Origin: Endomicrobiales bacterium
GTDB lineage: Bacteria; Elusimicrobiota; Endomicrobiia; Endomicrobiales; JAFGIL01
Assembly (NCBI GenBank): GCA_016929635.1
Contig: JAFGIL010000073.1
Span: forward strand, 1 to 49,639
Length of the DNA stretch: 49,639 bases
Direction: 5' to 3'
Below the pieces are notes generated by a model. It had not been told where the DNA came from, searched no databases, and saw nothing but the letters and a program-made list of their open reading frames with translations. Below are positions 15,438-24,455 of the stretch, one piece after another. The position numbers and the translations under genes are program-made. Numbering within the stretch: the stretch's first letter is position 1; every line of letters begins with the position of its first letter.

Positions 15438-16823
15438 ATGGAAAATATTTATCTTTATCAGCTTGTTGATGCGGTTAAAGGGGAGTTCCTTCTGGGGGAC
15501 CCCCATTCAACGGTAACTTCCGTTTCTACCGACACCCGTACTTTGCGAAAAGGGGACTATTTTTTTGCTTTGACTGGTGACAATTTTGACGGTCATAATT
15601 TTCTGCAAACAGCAGTTGAAAAAGGAGCCAAAGGAGTTATAGTTTCAAGGGGTGATATTGATTTAGGAAAACCTTTTCCATATCTGCCTGCGATCATTAA
15701 AGTTAAGGATACACTTACTGCACTGGGTGATTTAGCTAATTTTTACCGGAAAAGGTTTGATATCCCCGTTGTGGCAATTACAGGTTCTAATGGTAAAACC
15801 ACCGTAAAAGAGATGGTTTCTGCAATACTTAGTTTAAAAGCCAGTACATTATGCAATTATGAGAACTACAATAACCAGATAGGATTGCCTATGACTTTGT
15901 TTAATTTGAATTCCAGTCATAAATATGCGGTTCTGGAAATGGGAACATCTTCTCCCGGAGAGATTAAAAGGCTATCCGAAATAGCAGAGCCTGCAATAGG
16001 AGCGATTACGAACATAGGATTCACTCATTTGGAAAAATTAGCAGACCCTGATGGTGTATACAACGAGAAGAAGTCCCTGTTGCACAGCCTGCCTGAAAAA
16101 GGATGGGCGATTATCAATAAAGACGATAAATACCTGGATGGAGCCGTAAATGAAGTAAAAACCAATGTTATAACTTATGGATTAAACAGGTCAGCCAGAG
16201 TGTATGCTTACGATATAAAACTTTGGCCGGGATACCCCAGTTTTAAAATAAATATAGACGGTACATCAACACCTATTAAACTGGTGGTTTATGGTTCATT
16301 TAATATCTATAATGCACTTGCAGCAGCTTCAATCGCTTGGGCGCTGGGTATCGATCTTGAGTTGATAAAAAAAGGGCTTGAAAATTTTGCAGGCCCAAAA
16401 ATGAGGATGTCTGTAAGAAACCTTATTTCCGGAACGACTGTTATAAATGATGCATACAACGCTAATCCTTCATCCATGAGGGAATCAATTTTAAGTTTGG
16501 TAAAAACTTTTCCTGACCGTGATAAAGTGCTTGTTTTGGGAGATATGCTGGAGCTGGGGAAAAAGACCGAGGAAGAACATTTGAAGTTAGGAGAATTCCT
16601 GAATACGCAGCCGGTAATCCAGATTTACTTATACGGTGTATTGATGGAGAAGACATTCTTATCCCTGAAGGGTGCTCCCGTGAAGTATTTTAAACAGAAA
16701 AAAGATTTAATTGAAGAGTTAAGGAATCTCTCACTGCAGAATAGCGTGGTCTTTTTTAAAGCTTCGCGCGGAGTGAAACTGGAACAAGTTATTGAAAAGG
16801 TTTTTCCTGAAGACGAATTGTAA
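15438..16823 (+). CDS. murF: UDP-MurNAc-tripeptide--D-Ala-D-Ala ligase MurF
   Basis: Adds the D-Ala-D-Ala dipeptide, completing the UDP-MurNAc-pentapeptide. The P-loop GSNGKTT is at 116-122, followed by NYNNQIGLPMTLFNL and LEMGTSSPGEI, which are characteristic of MurF. INDAYNANPSSMRESI (about residue 335) is the conserved motif of the C-terminal domain. At 461 residues it matches the family. The Ala-Ala ligase (ddl) that makes its substrate is not in the window. Confidence 0.95.
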   Translation: MENIYLYQLVDAVKGEFLLGDPHSTVTSVSTDTRTLRKGDYFFALTGDNFDGHNFLQTAVEKGAKGVIVSRGDIDLGKPFPYLPAIIKVKDTLTALGDLANFYRKRFDIPVVAITGSNGKTTVKEMVSAILSLKASTLCNYENYNNQIGLPMTLFNLNSSHKYAVLEMGTSSPGEIKRLSEIAEPAIGAITNIGFTHLEKLADPDGVYNEKKSLLHSLPEKGWAIINKDDKYLDGAVNEVKTNVITYGLNRSARVYAYDIKLWPGYPSFKINIDGTSTPIKLVVYGSFNIYNALAAASIAWALGIDLELIKKGLENFAGPKMRMSVRNLISGTTVINDAYNANPSSMRESILSLVKTFPDRDKVLVLGDMLELGKKTEEEHLKLGEFLNTQPVIQIYLYGVLMEKTFLSLKGAPVKYFKQKKDLIEELRNLSLQNSVVFFKASRGVKLEQVIEKVFPEDEL

Positions 16824-16867
16824 TGAAAAAACGTTATCTAATATAAAATAGTGAGGTTCTAAATAAT

Positions 16868-17956
16868 ATGTTTTATCACATTTTTTATCCGCTAAGTGAA
16901 ATGTTTTCACCCTTGAATGTATTTCAATATATTACATTCAGGGCAGCCATGGCTATTTTAACAAGTCTGATTATCGCTTATATATCCTGTTCATATTTAA
17001 TTGATTTCCTTAAGAAGTTCAAGATAAACCAGACTATCAGGGCTGACGGGCCGCCGACGCATCTGGCAAAATCTGGAACTCCTACCATGGGAGGGTTATC
17101 GATACTTTTTTCAATGATAGTATCTACAGTGTTATGGGCCAGATTGGACAATCGTTTTATAATCATTGCATTGATTAGTACAGTATGGCTGGGACTTCTG
17201 GGTTTCTGGGATGACTATTTAAAGCTGGTTAAAAAGAATCCCAAGGGGATTAATCCACAGGTTAAATTTATTGCACAGATGATTTTAGCTCTGGCAGTTT
17301 CGATGTACTTGTGGAAATATCCTCCTAATACTGATTTTATATCACGAATAAACATCCCATATCTAAAAGACACTTTTCTAAATTTATATTTTGGCTATAT
17401 TATTTTTGCTTCATTGGTAATTGTGGGGAGCTCTAATGGGGTTAATATGACTGATGGATTAGATGGCCTTGCTATAGGCAACTTGATAATCTCTGCTTTT
17501 ACAATAAGCCTTTTTGCCTATTTTGCCGGGCATGCAAAAATTGCAAGTTATCTTAGAATAATACCTGTTTCAGGATCCGGGGAATTAAGTGTATTTTTAT
17601 CAACGTTGATAGGCTCCGGGCTGGGATTCCTGTGGTTTAATTCTTTTCCTGCCCAGATTTTTATGGGTGATACAGGGAGTTTATTTTTAGGCGGCGCCCT
17701 TGGTTTGGCATGTGTGATTATCAAACAGGAACTGGTATTGGTAATTATTGGAGGAGTTTTTGTTTTGGAAGTTCTTTCAGTAATCATACAGGTATACTCG
17801 TTTCGCCACAGAAAAGGCAAAAGGGTGTTTAAAATGGCTCCTATACATCATCATTTTGAATTGTCAGGCCTGGCTGAATCAAAAGTAACGGTAAGGTTCT
17901 GGATACTTGGAATAATATTTGCACTTGTCGCATTAGCATCCCTAAAATTAAGATAG
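16868..17956 (+). CDS. mraY: Phospho-MurNAc-pentapeptide transferase MraY
   Basis: Integral membrane enzyme of about ten helices that transfers phospho-MurNAc-pentapeptide to undecaprenyl phosphate, giving lipid I. Conserved elements are GTPTMGGLSIL, the aspartate pair D115/D116 in FWDDYLKL, MTDGLDGLAIG (about 195), FMGDTGSLFLGG (about 268) and the histidine cluster HHHFE (about 325). At 362 residues the length is standard. The lipid carrier it uses is made by UppS, encoded at 41.5 kb. Confidence 0.97.
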   Translation: MFYHIFYPLSEMFSPLNVFQYITFRAAMAILTSLIIAYISCSYLIDFLKKFKINQTIRADGPPTHLAKSGTPTMGGLSILFSMIVSTVLWARLDNRFIIIALISTVWLGLLGFWDDYLKLVKKNPKGINPQVKFIAQMILALAVSMYLWKYPPNTDFISRINIPYLKDTFLNLYFGYIIFASLVIVGSSNGVNMTDGLDGLAIGNLIISAFTISLFAYFAGHAKIASYLRIIPVSGSGELSVFLSTLIGSGLGFLWFNSFPAQIFMGDTGSLFLGGALGLACVIIKQELVLVIIGGVFVLEVLSVIIQVYSFRHRKGKRVFKMAPIHHHFELSGLAESKVTVRFWILGIIFALVALASLKLR

Positions 17957-17982
17957 AAGTTTAATAATAAAATTCCGCATAA

Positions 17983-19332
17983 ATGAAGAAAAAGATTTTG
18001 CATGGTTTAAAAGTTGGAGTGATAGGACTAGCACGGACTGGGGTTGCGGCAGCTAATTTGGCAAAAACCCTAGGGGGGGATGTCTTTGTCAGCGAGATAT
18101 CTTCTGTAGGCAAATGCAAAAGATATCTCTCAATGCTTAATAAGGATATTGAAAGGGAATTCGGGAAGCATTCTCCAAGACTGTTAGACATGGATTTAAT
18201 TATTAAAAGTCCAGGAGTGCCAAATGATACGAATATTCTAAAGAAAATACGAAATAAAAAGATACCTATTTGGAGCGAAATAGAGCTTGCCTCAAGAGCA
18301 GTTAATTCAGAAAGAATTATAGGAATAACAGGTACGAATGGCAAAACCACAACAACGACCCTGGTGGGGCAGATATTTAGAAATGCAAAGAAAAAAATAG
18401 TTGTGGTAGGAAATATAGGTAAGCCATTTTCTGAGGTGGTTAAATACATTAACTCGAATACAAATGTAATACTTGAGTTGTCAAGTTATCAGCTGGAAGA
18501 CTCGCCTTCATTTCATCCAGATATATCCTGCATCTTAAACATAGAAAAAGACCACATGGAACATCATCATTCAATGAAAAACTACGTAGAGGCAAAAACG
18601 AAAATATTCAATAATCAGAAAAAGGATGACTATTGTATTCTAAACTATGACGATTCAATTTGCAGAAGATTAATGAAGAGGAACCCGGCCAGCGTGGTTG
18701 CTTTCAGCAGGAAAAAAAGGCTTAGAAGAGGCGCATTTCTTGCAGATAATGGAATAGTATTCAGGTTTAGATCCAGGAAATTTTCTTTTCCTGCTAATTT
18801 AAGAATACCCGGATTACATAATCTAGAAAATGCGCTGGCTGCAGTCGCAATTTCGACGATTGCCGGCATCAGAGCCGATATCGTAAAAAAAACAATTCTG
18901 AACTTTAAAGGTGTGGAGCATAGGTTAGAATCCGTCGCAAAAATAGGCGGTGTTCGATATATTAATGATTCAAAATCAACAAACGTGAATTCAACAAAGG
19001 TTGCTTTGGAATCCTTTTCTGAACCTTTATGGTTAATTCTAGGCGGAAGGGATAAAGGCTTTCCATATATACCATTGAGGCCTCTTATAAAACAGAAGGT
19101 AAAAGGTGTTTTAATGATAGGTGAGGCATCGAAAAAGATAAGAAGGGATTTGAAGAATACTTCCAAGTTAGTTGATTGCAAAAAACTGGAAGTTGCGGTT
19201 AAAAAAGCGGCATCATTGTCCAAAAGAGGCGATGCGGTTCTTTTATCTCCGGCCTGTGCCTCTTTTGATCAATTTAAGAATTTTGAGGAACGGGGAAGAA
19301 GATTTAAGGAATTAGTAAACAAGATAAAATAA
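17983..19332 (+). CDS. murD: UDP-MurNAc-L-Ala--D-Glu ligase MurD
   Basis: Adds D-glutamate to UDP-MurNAc-L-Ala. It begins with the Rossmann-like GVIGLARTGVAAA and has the P-loop GTNGKTT from 117. Later family motifs are ELSSYQLED, HMEHHHSMKNYVEAK and VRYINDSKSTN. The C-terminal LSPACASFDQFKNFEERGRRFKELV is diagnostic of MurD. The 449 residues are typical. It lies between mraY and ftsW as in most dcw clusters. Confidence 0.96.
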   Translation: MKKKILHGLKVGVIGLARTGVAAANLAKTLGGDVFVSEISSVGKCKRYLSMLNKDIEREFGKHSPRLLDMDLIIKSPGVPNDTNILKKIRNKKIPIWSEIELASRAVNSERIIGITGTNGKTTTTTLVGQIFRNAKKKIVVVGNIGKPFSEVVKYINSNTNVILELSSYQLEDSPSFHPDISCILNIEKDHMEHHHSMKNYVEAKTKIFNNQKKDDYCILNYDDSICRRLMKRNPASVVAFSRKKRLRRGAFLADNGIVFRFRSRKFSFPANLRIPGLHNLENALAAVAISTIAGIRADIVKKTILNFKGVEHRLESVAKIGGVRYINDSKSTNVNSTKVALESFSEPLWLILGGRDKGFPYIPLRPLIKQKVKGVLMIGEASKKIRRDLKNTSKLVDCKKLEVAVKKAASLSKRGDAVLLSPACASFDQFKNFEERGRRFKELVNKIK

Positions 19333-19346
19333 AGCTGTAAAGGAAA

Positions 19347-20450
19347 ATGATTAAGAACAGAGAGCTGCATAATATTGATTATCCATTGTTTTTTATAACC
19401 ATAATATTGGCTATTTTCGGACTGATTATGGTTTTTTCGTCCAGTGTCGTAATGGCTGACGTACGCTGGCAGTCGCCTTACTTGTTTGTAACCAAACAGT
19501 TGATTTGGATTTCCATAGGCATGGTATGCATGTTACTCCTGTCAAACTATAACTACCATAAATTTCAGAACATTACTAAAATTTTCATGGCAGTAACCCT
19601 GTTTTTGCTTGTTTTTGTTTTATTTTTTGGCCCGAAAATGGGGGGGGCAAGAAGATGGTTCAGGTTTGGTTTCTTGAGTTTTCAGCCGTCTGAGCTGGCA
19701 AAATTAGTGATGGTTCTGTCTCTCGCGGATTATTTGGACAGACGCAAAAGTAAAATAAAAGAGTGGAGAGGCTTATGGCCCGCATTCATGATTATCAGTG
19801 TTTTCTGTGGACTGATAGCGATCGAGCCGGATTTAGGAACCCCCATTCTTATGGTGTTGGTGGGTTTATCTTTGCTTTTTGTGGCGGGTGCCAGCATCTG
19901 GCACCTTTTTATAGTCGGAATATCATCACTGCCTTTCATTATTTTAGAAATATTCAGGAAGCCTTATAGAATTCAGCGGGTAGTTTCCTTTTTTCAATCC
20001 TGGATGGATTTCAATTCGGGTTCATACCAGCTTACTCAGTCGATTCTGGCTTTAGGTTCTGGCGGGGTATTTGGAAAGGGCCTGGCGCAGAGCCAGTTGA
20101 AGATAATGTATCTCCCAGAACCGCATACGGATTTTATTTTTCCGATAATAGGCGAAGAGCTGGGTTTTCTGGGAGCAATATTTCTTATTGTCCTTTTTAT
20201 ACTTTTCTCATGGCGGGGTTTAAGGATTGCATATAAGTCAAGAGATTTTTTCGGGGGGCTTCTTGCGGTTGGGATAACCTGGATGATTACCTTCCAGGTG
20301 TTAATTAATTTAGGTGTTGCGTGCGGGCTGCTTCCCACTAAAGGCATGCCGTTGCCGTTTGTTTCCTTCGGAGGAAGTGCTCTTGTTTTTAATATGATAG
20401 GTGTTGGAATACTGCTTAATATATCGAAGAGATGTATTAAGATAAAATAG
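19347..20450 (+). CDS. ftsW: Septal peptidoglycan glycosyltransferase FtsW
   Basis: A SEDS-family polytopic protein with about ten membrane helices that polymerises lipid II at the septum together with FtsI. Typical stretches are GLIMVFSSSVVMA, GPKMGGARRWFRFGFLSFQPSELAKL, EPDLGTPILM, LPEPHTDFIFPIIGEELGFLG and the C-terminal LPTKGMPLPFVSFGGSAL. The Asp in the large extracytoplasmic loop needed for SEDS activity is probably in EPHTDFIF. The 367 residues are normal. FtsW rather than RodA is favoured by its place in the cluster. Confidence 0.94.
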   Translation: MIKNRELHNIDYPLFFITIILAIFGLIMVFSSSVVMADVRWQSPYLFVTKQLIWISIGMVCMLLLSNYNYHKFQNITKIFMAVTLFLLVFVLFFGPKMGGARRWFRFGFLSFQPSELAKLVMVLSLADYLDRRKSKIKEWRGLWPAFMIISVFCGLIAIEPDLGTPILMVLVGLSLLFVAGASIWHLFIVGISSLPFIILEIFRKPYRIQRVVSFFQSWMDFNSGSYQLTQSILALGSGGVFGKGLAQSQLKIMYLPEPHTDFIFPIIGEELGFLGAIFLIVLFILFSWRGLRIAYKSRDFFGGLLAVGITWMITFQVLINLGVACGLLPTKGMPLPFVSFGGSALVFNMIGVGILLNISKRCIKIK

Positions 20451-20457
20451 CCATTTT

Positions 20458-21543
20458 ATGGGTAATATTAAAAAAATAATCATAGCTGCAGGCGGGACAG
20501 GCGGGCATTTATATCCCGGGATAGCTCTGGCTAAAGAGCTGAAAAAAAGAAATTGCAATCCCGTTTTTGTTTTAAGGAAAAATGATCCTGGTTCTGAAAT
20601 ACTAGTAAAAGAAGGGTTAGATTCCCATGAAATACCCGTAATCTCCATGCCTAGATCTTTTAGTTTCCGTTTTATCTCTTTTGTTTATTATTTGATAATA
20701 AGTCTATTTTACATAAATAGAATCCTGACAGAAGAAAACCCTGATATGATTGTAGGAATGGGGGGGTATGTTTCTTTTCCTGCGGTTTTAGTGGGAAGGT
20801 TAAAAAGTATTAAAACTCTTATTCACGAACAGAACTACATACCAGGGCTGTCAAATAAGATACTTTCATCTTTTGTTGATAAAATTGCTGTTAGTTTTGA
20901 AGATTCCAAGAAATATTTTCCTTTAAGCAAGACTTTTATAACCGGAAATCCTGTGCGTGAAGATTTATTTCAGGAACATTCCGATAAAATATATGAAAAG
21001 TATAATCTGTCTAAGGACAGATTCACAATACTGGTTTTCGGGGGAAGCCAGGGCGCAAGAAGATTAAACCAAATTCTCAAGGAGTCTTTACAGCATTTAT
21101 CAAATTTGAAAGATAAGGTCCAGTTTCTTCATATCACAGGAAAAGATGATGAATTATCGGTAAGAGATGAATACAAGAAATATTCCATTAATTCGTGTGT
21201 TTTGCCTTATTTGGATACAATAGGTGAATGGTACTGTATTTCAGATATTATTTTATGCCGTGCAGGAGCATCCACCGTGGCAGAGCTTAAAATATTAAAT
21301 AAACCGGCTATACTTGTACCTTTTCCGTATGCTACAAACAATCATCAGGAGCATAATGCCATGACTCTGGTTAAATCAAACCAGGCAGTCTTGGTAAAGG
21401 ATAAGGATTTAAATCCGGAAATACTTATCCGCGCAATAGAGTTTCAACTAAAATCCTTTCCAAACAGAAACCCAAAAATGGAAATTCCTCAAAGATTCCC
21501 TCAGCAGATACTTGCCGATCTAATATTGGAATTTACTAAATAA
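20458..21543 (+). CDS. murG: Lipid II synthase MurG (UDP-GlcNAc transferase)
   Basis: Peripheral membrane GT28 glycosyltransferase that adds GlcNAc to lipid I. The N-terminal GGTGGHLYPGIALA (13 on) is the acceptor-side glycine loop. MIVGMGGYVSFPAVL and LIHEQNYIPGLSNK follow. The donor domain has VFGGSQGARRLN and the UDP-GlcNAc-binding CRAGASTVAELKIL...NNHQEHNA. At 361 residues it has normal length. It is the last gene of the cluster: the usual murC, murB, ftsQ, ftsA and ftsZ do not follow. Confidence 0.96.
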   Translation: MGNIKKIIIAAGGTGGHLYPGIALAKELKKRNCNPVFVLRKNDPGSEILVKEGLDSHEIPVISMPRSFSFRFISFVYYLIISLFYINRILTEENPDMIVGMGGYVSFPAVLVGRLKSIKTLIHEQNYIPGLSNKILSSFVDKIAVSFEDSKKYFPLSKTFITGNPVREDLFQEHSDKIYEKYNLSKDRFTILVFGGSQGARRLNQILKESLQHLSNLKDKVQFLHITGKDDELSVRDEYKKYSINSCVLPYLDTIGEWYCISDIILCRAGASTVAELKILNKPAILVPFPYATNNHQEHNAMTLVKSNQAVLVKDKDLNPEILIRAIEFQLKSFPNRNPKMEIPQRFPQQILADLILEFTK

Positions 21544-21580
21544 TTTGGTAAAATCATTTAATTAATTATAAGGAAATACA

Positions 21581-22324
21581 ATGAGACGAACTATTCTTGT
21601 AACTAACGATGACGGTATCTATGGCCCGGGATTAAGGCCTTTGATAAATGAGTTGAAAAAAGTAGGAAAAGTTGTTGCGATTGTTCCGGACCAGGATATG
21701 TCCGGAGTCAGTCATTCAATCACTCTGCATGAGCCTTTGCGTGCTTCGCTGATCTCTAAAAACTTATATGCGGCAAATGGCACACCGGCTGATTGCGTGC
21801 GTTTTGGTTTGATTTCTTTATTAAAACGAAAAGTTGATTTAGTGGTATCCGGCATAAATACAGGGCCTAACCTAGGCCAGGATGTAGTTTATTCAGGAAC
21901 CGTAGCAGGCGCAAGGGAAGGAGCGCTTCTTGGAGTGCCGTCTTTTGCGGTTTCGGTTTCTGATATGAAGAAGCCCAATTTCCATTCAACAGCATGTTAT
22001 GCTAGAAGACTGGCAAGGTTGATATTTAAAAACCAGTTCCCCAATAAAATATATCTGAACGTAAATATACCCTATAAAATAAAAGGTACTAAAATAACCT
22101 CATTGGGGCAGAGGATTTATGATGACGAAATACAGTGCCGCCTTGATCCCAGGGGAAAAAAGTACTACTGGCTTGCCGGGAAGTCAGTTTCCGGGCTGTT
22201 TCAGTCAGGGATGGATCTAACTGCAGTTAAAAACGGTTTTGTTTCGATTACTCCTTTAAGAGTCACTCCAACAGCTACTGACATGTTTGAAAGATTAAGC
22301 AAGTGGATAAAAAAATTAAAATAA
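21581..22324 (+). CDS. surE: 5'/3'-nucleotidase SurE
   Basis: Metal-dependent nucleoside-monophosphatase. The metal-site motif TNDDGIYGPG has D10/D11, and SGINTGPNLGQDVVYSGTVAGAREG is the diagnostic central motif. VPDQDMSGVSHSITL and the C-terminal TPTATDMFERL are also conserved. The 247 residues are normal. SurE contributes to nucleotide-pool and stress physiology. It follows murG by 37 bases, with an AAGGAAAT Shine-Dalgarno, so it is probably read from the dcw transcript. Confidence 0.95.
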   Translation: MRRTILVTNDDGIYGPGLRPLINELKKVGKVVAIVPDQDMSGVSHSITLHEPLRASLISKNLYAANGTPADCVRFGLISLLKRKVDLVVSGINTGPNLGQDVVYSGTVAGAREGALLGVPSFAVSVSDMKKPNFHSTACYARRLARLIFKNQFPNKIYLNVNIPYKIKGTKITSLGQRIYDDEIQCRLDPRGKKYYWLAGKSVSGLFQSGMDLTAVKNGFVSITPLRVTPTATDMFERLSKWIKKLK

Positions 22325-22336
22325 GGATTAAAAACA

Positions 22337-22387
22337 CCCTCTCACATATTTTCTTAATCTAAGAGAAAGTGATTAAAAGTGAGAGGG
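22337..22387. repeat. Hairpin between surE and uvrB
   Basis: CCCTCTCAC (22337-22345) pairs with GTGAGAGGG (22379-22387). Inside, TTTCTTA and TAAGAGAAA can form a second stem. No T-run follows, so a terminator role is doubtful. Confidence 0.65.
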
Positions 22388-22403
22388 ATATTTATAACAG
22401 GCA

Positions 22404-24455
22404 ATGGGAAATAAATTTAAGTTAAAATCAGCTTTTAAACCTGCAGGCGATCAGCCCCTGGCCATAAAAGAGCTTTATCAGGGAATAAAAGAGGATAAAA
22501 AGAGTCAGGTACTTTTAGGAGTAACAGGTTCCGGTAAAACCTTTGCAATAGCAAATCTTATAGAAAAGGCACAAAAGCCTACCCTTGTTATTTCACCGAA
22601 TAAAATTCTGGCAGCCCAGCTGTATGCCGAGTTTAAATCTTTTTTTCCAGAGAATGCGGTTGAGTATTTTATATCTTACTATGATTATTACCAGCCGGAA
22701 GCATACATTCCCCAGAGCGATACATACATAGAAAAGGATGCTTCTATCAATGACCATATAGACAGGTTGCGCTTGAAAGCAACTTCCTCATTGCTGGAAA
22801 GAAGGGATGTAATAATAGTTGCCTCTGTTTCGTGCATTTATAACCTCGGATCTCCCGAAGAATACAAGAACATGTGTGTTTACATAGAAAAGGAACGCAT
22901 TAAATCAAGGGAAGTAATGCTCCGGGAACTGGTAGATATTCATTATGAACGCAATGACATCGGCTTTGTAAGGGGAAAGTTCAGGGTTAAGGGAGATACT
23001 GTTGAGATATTTCCCGCATATTTGGAAACCGCTTTAAGGATAGAGTATTATGGGGATAGAGTTGAAAGAATTCGTGAGTTTAACCCGTTGACAGGAAAAA
23101 CAATATCAGAAAAGAAATGTGTTTATATATATCCCGCAAGGCATTTCGTTACCCCGAGGCCTCAGCTGGAGAAAGCATTAAAGAGCATTGAGAATGAAAT
23201 GATTGAACGCGTGTCAGAATTGAAATCCCAGAATAAGTTGCTGGAGGCACAAAGACTGGAGCAGCGTACAAAGTACGATATGGAAATGATGAACGAGACC
23301 GGGTTCTGCCACGGTGTGGAAAACTATTCCTGTCACCTTTCAGGCCGTTCATCCAAATCAAGGCCCCCATGCTTAATAGACTATTTTTATGCAGCCAGTC
23401 AGGATGCATCCGGAGATTTTCTTACGGTTATTGATGAATCACATATAGGAATACCTCAGGTTAGGGGAATGTATGAAGGAGATAAAAGCCGCAAACAGAC
23501 TCTTGTTGATTTTGGGTTCAGATTACCGTCGGCACTGGGGAACAGGCCTCTGAAATTCAACGAATTCGAAAGCCTGGTTAATCATATTATATATGTATCT
23601 GCCACCCCGGGGCCTTATGAATTAAATAAAACCCAGGGAGAAATTGCCGAGTTAGTTATCAGGCCTACAGGATTGATAGACCCGGAAGTTATAATACGCC
23701 CAATTGACAACCAGATAAACGATTTAAGGGAGCGTATAGATAAATGCGTAAAGAAGAAACAAAGGGTCCTCGTGACAACTCTAACAAAAAGACTGGCGGA
23801 GGATTTGTCTGAATACCTGAATGAAAAAGGATTCCAGGTTCAATATTTACATTCTGAGATAGATGCCCTGAAACGCATTGAAATACTCAAGAATCTGCGC
23901 TTGGGAAAGTTTGATGTTCTGGTTGGAATAAACCTATTAAGGGAAGGGCTGGATTTACCCGAGGTAGCTCTGGTTGCGGTTTTGGATGCAGACAAAGAGG
24001 GATTTTTGCGCTCTGAGACAACCTTGATACAGATTTGCGGCCGTGCTGCAAGGAATATAGAAGGAAAAGTTATCCTCTATGCGGATAAAATCACAGGTTC
24101 CATGCGGCGTGCATTGGATGAGATGAACAGGCGCCGTGAAAAACAGGCAAAATACAATGAAAAAAATAAAGTTACGCCGCGTTCGATTGTAAAGGCAGTT
24201 CATGAATTAGAGGAGTTTCAGTATAAGACCAAGGAACAGGGATTAACTAATCTGATGGAAGAATCGGGCGCTGATTACGTTAACCAGAAAAACATTCATC
24301 AGGTGATTAGGGAACTGGAAAGACAGATGAGGGAAGCTGCGGATAATCTGGATTTTGAGTTGGCTGCGGTTTTAAGGGATAAAATTAAAGAAATAAAGGA
24401 AATGAATATAAGAAAGGCCAGGAATGAAATTAACAGGAATGAAATTAAAAAGTAG
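22404..24455 (+). CDS. uvrB: Excinuclease ABC subunit B UvrB
   Basis: DNA-damage-verifying helicase-like subunit of nucleotide excision repair. The Walker A motif GVTGSGKT is at 39-46. YYDYYQPEAYIPQSDTYIEKDASIN is the UvrB beta-hairpin region. DESHIGIPQVRGMY (from 342), the helicase motif VGINLLREGLDLPEV and QICGRAARN follow, and a C-terminal UVR domain (IRELERQMREAADNLDFELAAVLRDKI) ends the protein. The 683 residues are standard. The last ten residues include a 5-residue near-repeat (NEINRNEIK) made by a 15-bp tandem duplication, which also duplicates the start of the next gene. uvrA and uvrC are not in the window. Confidence 0.97.
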   Translation: MGNKFKLKSAFKPAGDQPLAIKELYQGIKEDKKSQVLLGVTGSGKTFAIANLIEKAQKPTLVISPNKILAAQLYAEFKSFFPENAVEYFISYYDYYQPEAYIPQSDTYIEKDASINDHIDRLRLKATSSLLERRDVIIVASVSCIYNLGSPEEYKNMCVYIEKERIKSREVMLRELVDIHYERNDIGFVRGKFRVKGDTVEIFPAYLETALRIEYYGDRVERIREFNPLTGKTISEKKCVYIYPARHFVTPRPQLEKALKSIENEMIERVSELKSQNKLLEAQRLEQRTKYDMEMMNETGFCHGVENYSCHLSGRSSKSRPPCLIDYFYAASQDASGDFLTVIDESHIGIPQVRGMYEGDKSRKQTLVDFGFRLPSALGNRPLKFNEFESLVNHIIYVSATPGPYELNKTQGEIAELVIRPTGLIDPEVIIRPIDNQINDLRERIDKCVKKKQRVLVTTLTKRLAEDLSEYLNEKGFQVQYLHSEIDALKRIEILKNLRLGKFDVLVGINLLREGLDLPEVALVAVLDADKEGFLRSETTLIQICGRAARNIEGKVILYADKITGSMRRALDEMNRRREKQAKYNEKNKVTPRSIVKAVHELEEFQYKTKEQGLTNLMEESGADYVNQKNIHQVIRELERQMREAADNLDFELAAVLRDKIKEIKEMNIRKARNEINRNEIKK

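Noticed and set aside
18645-19223. 192-residue minus-strand ORF
   Set aside because: It lies wholly inside murD, which has complete family motifs; the antisense frame is open by codon bias and shows no domain.
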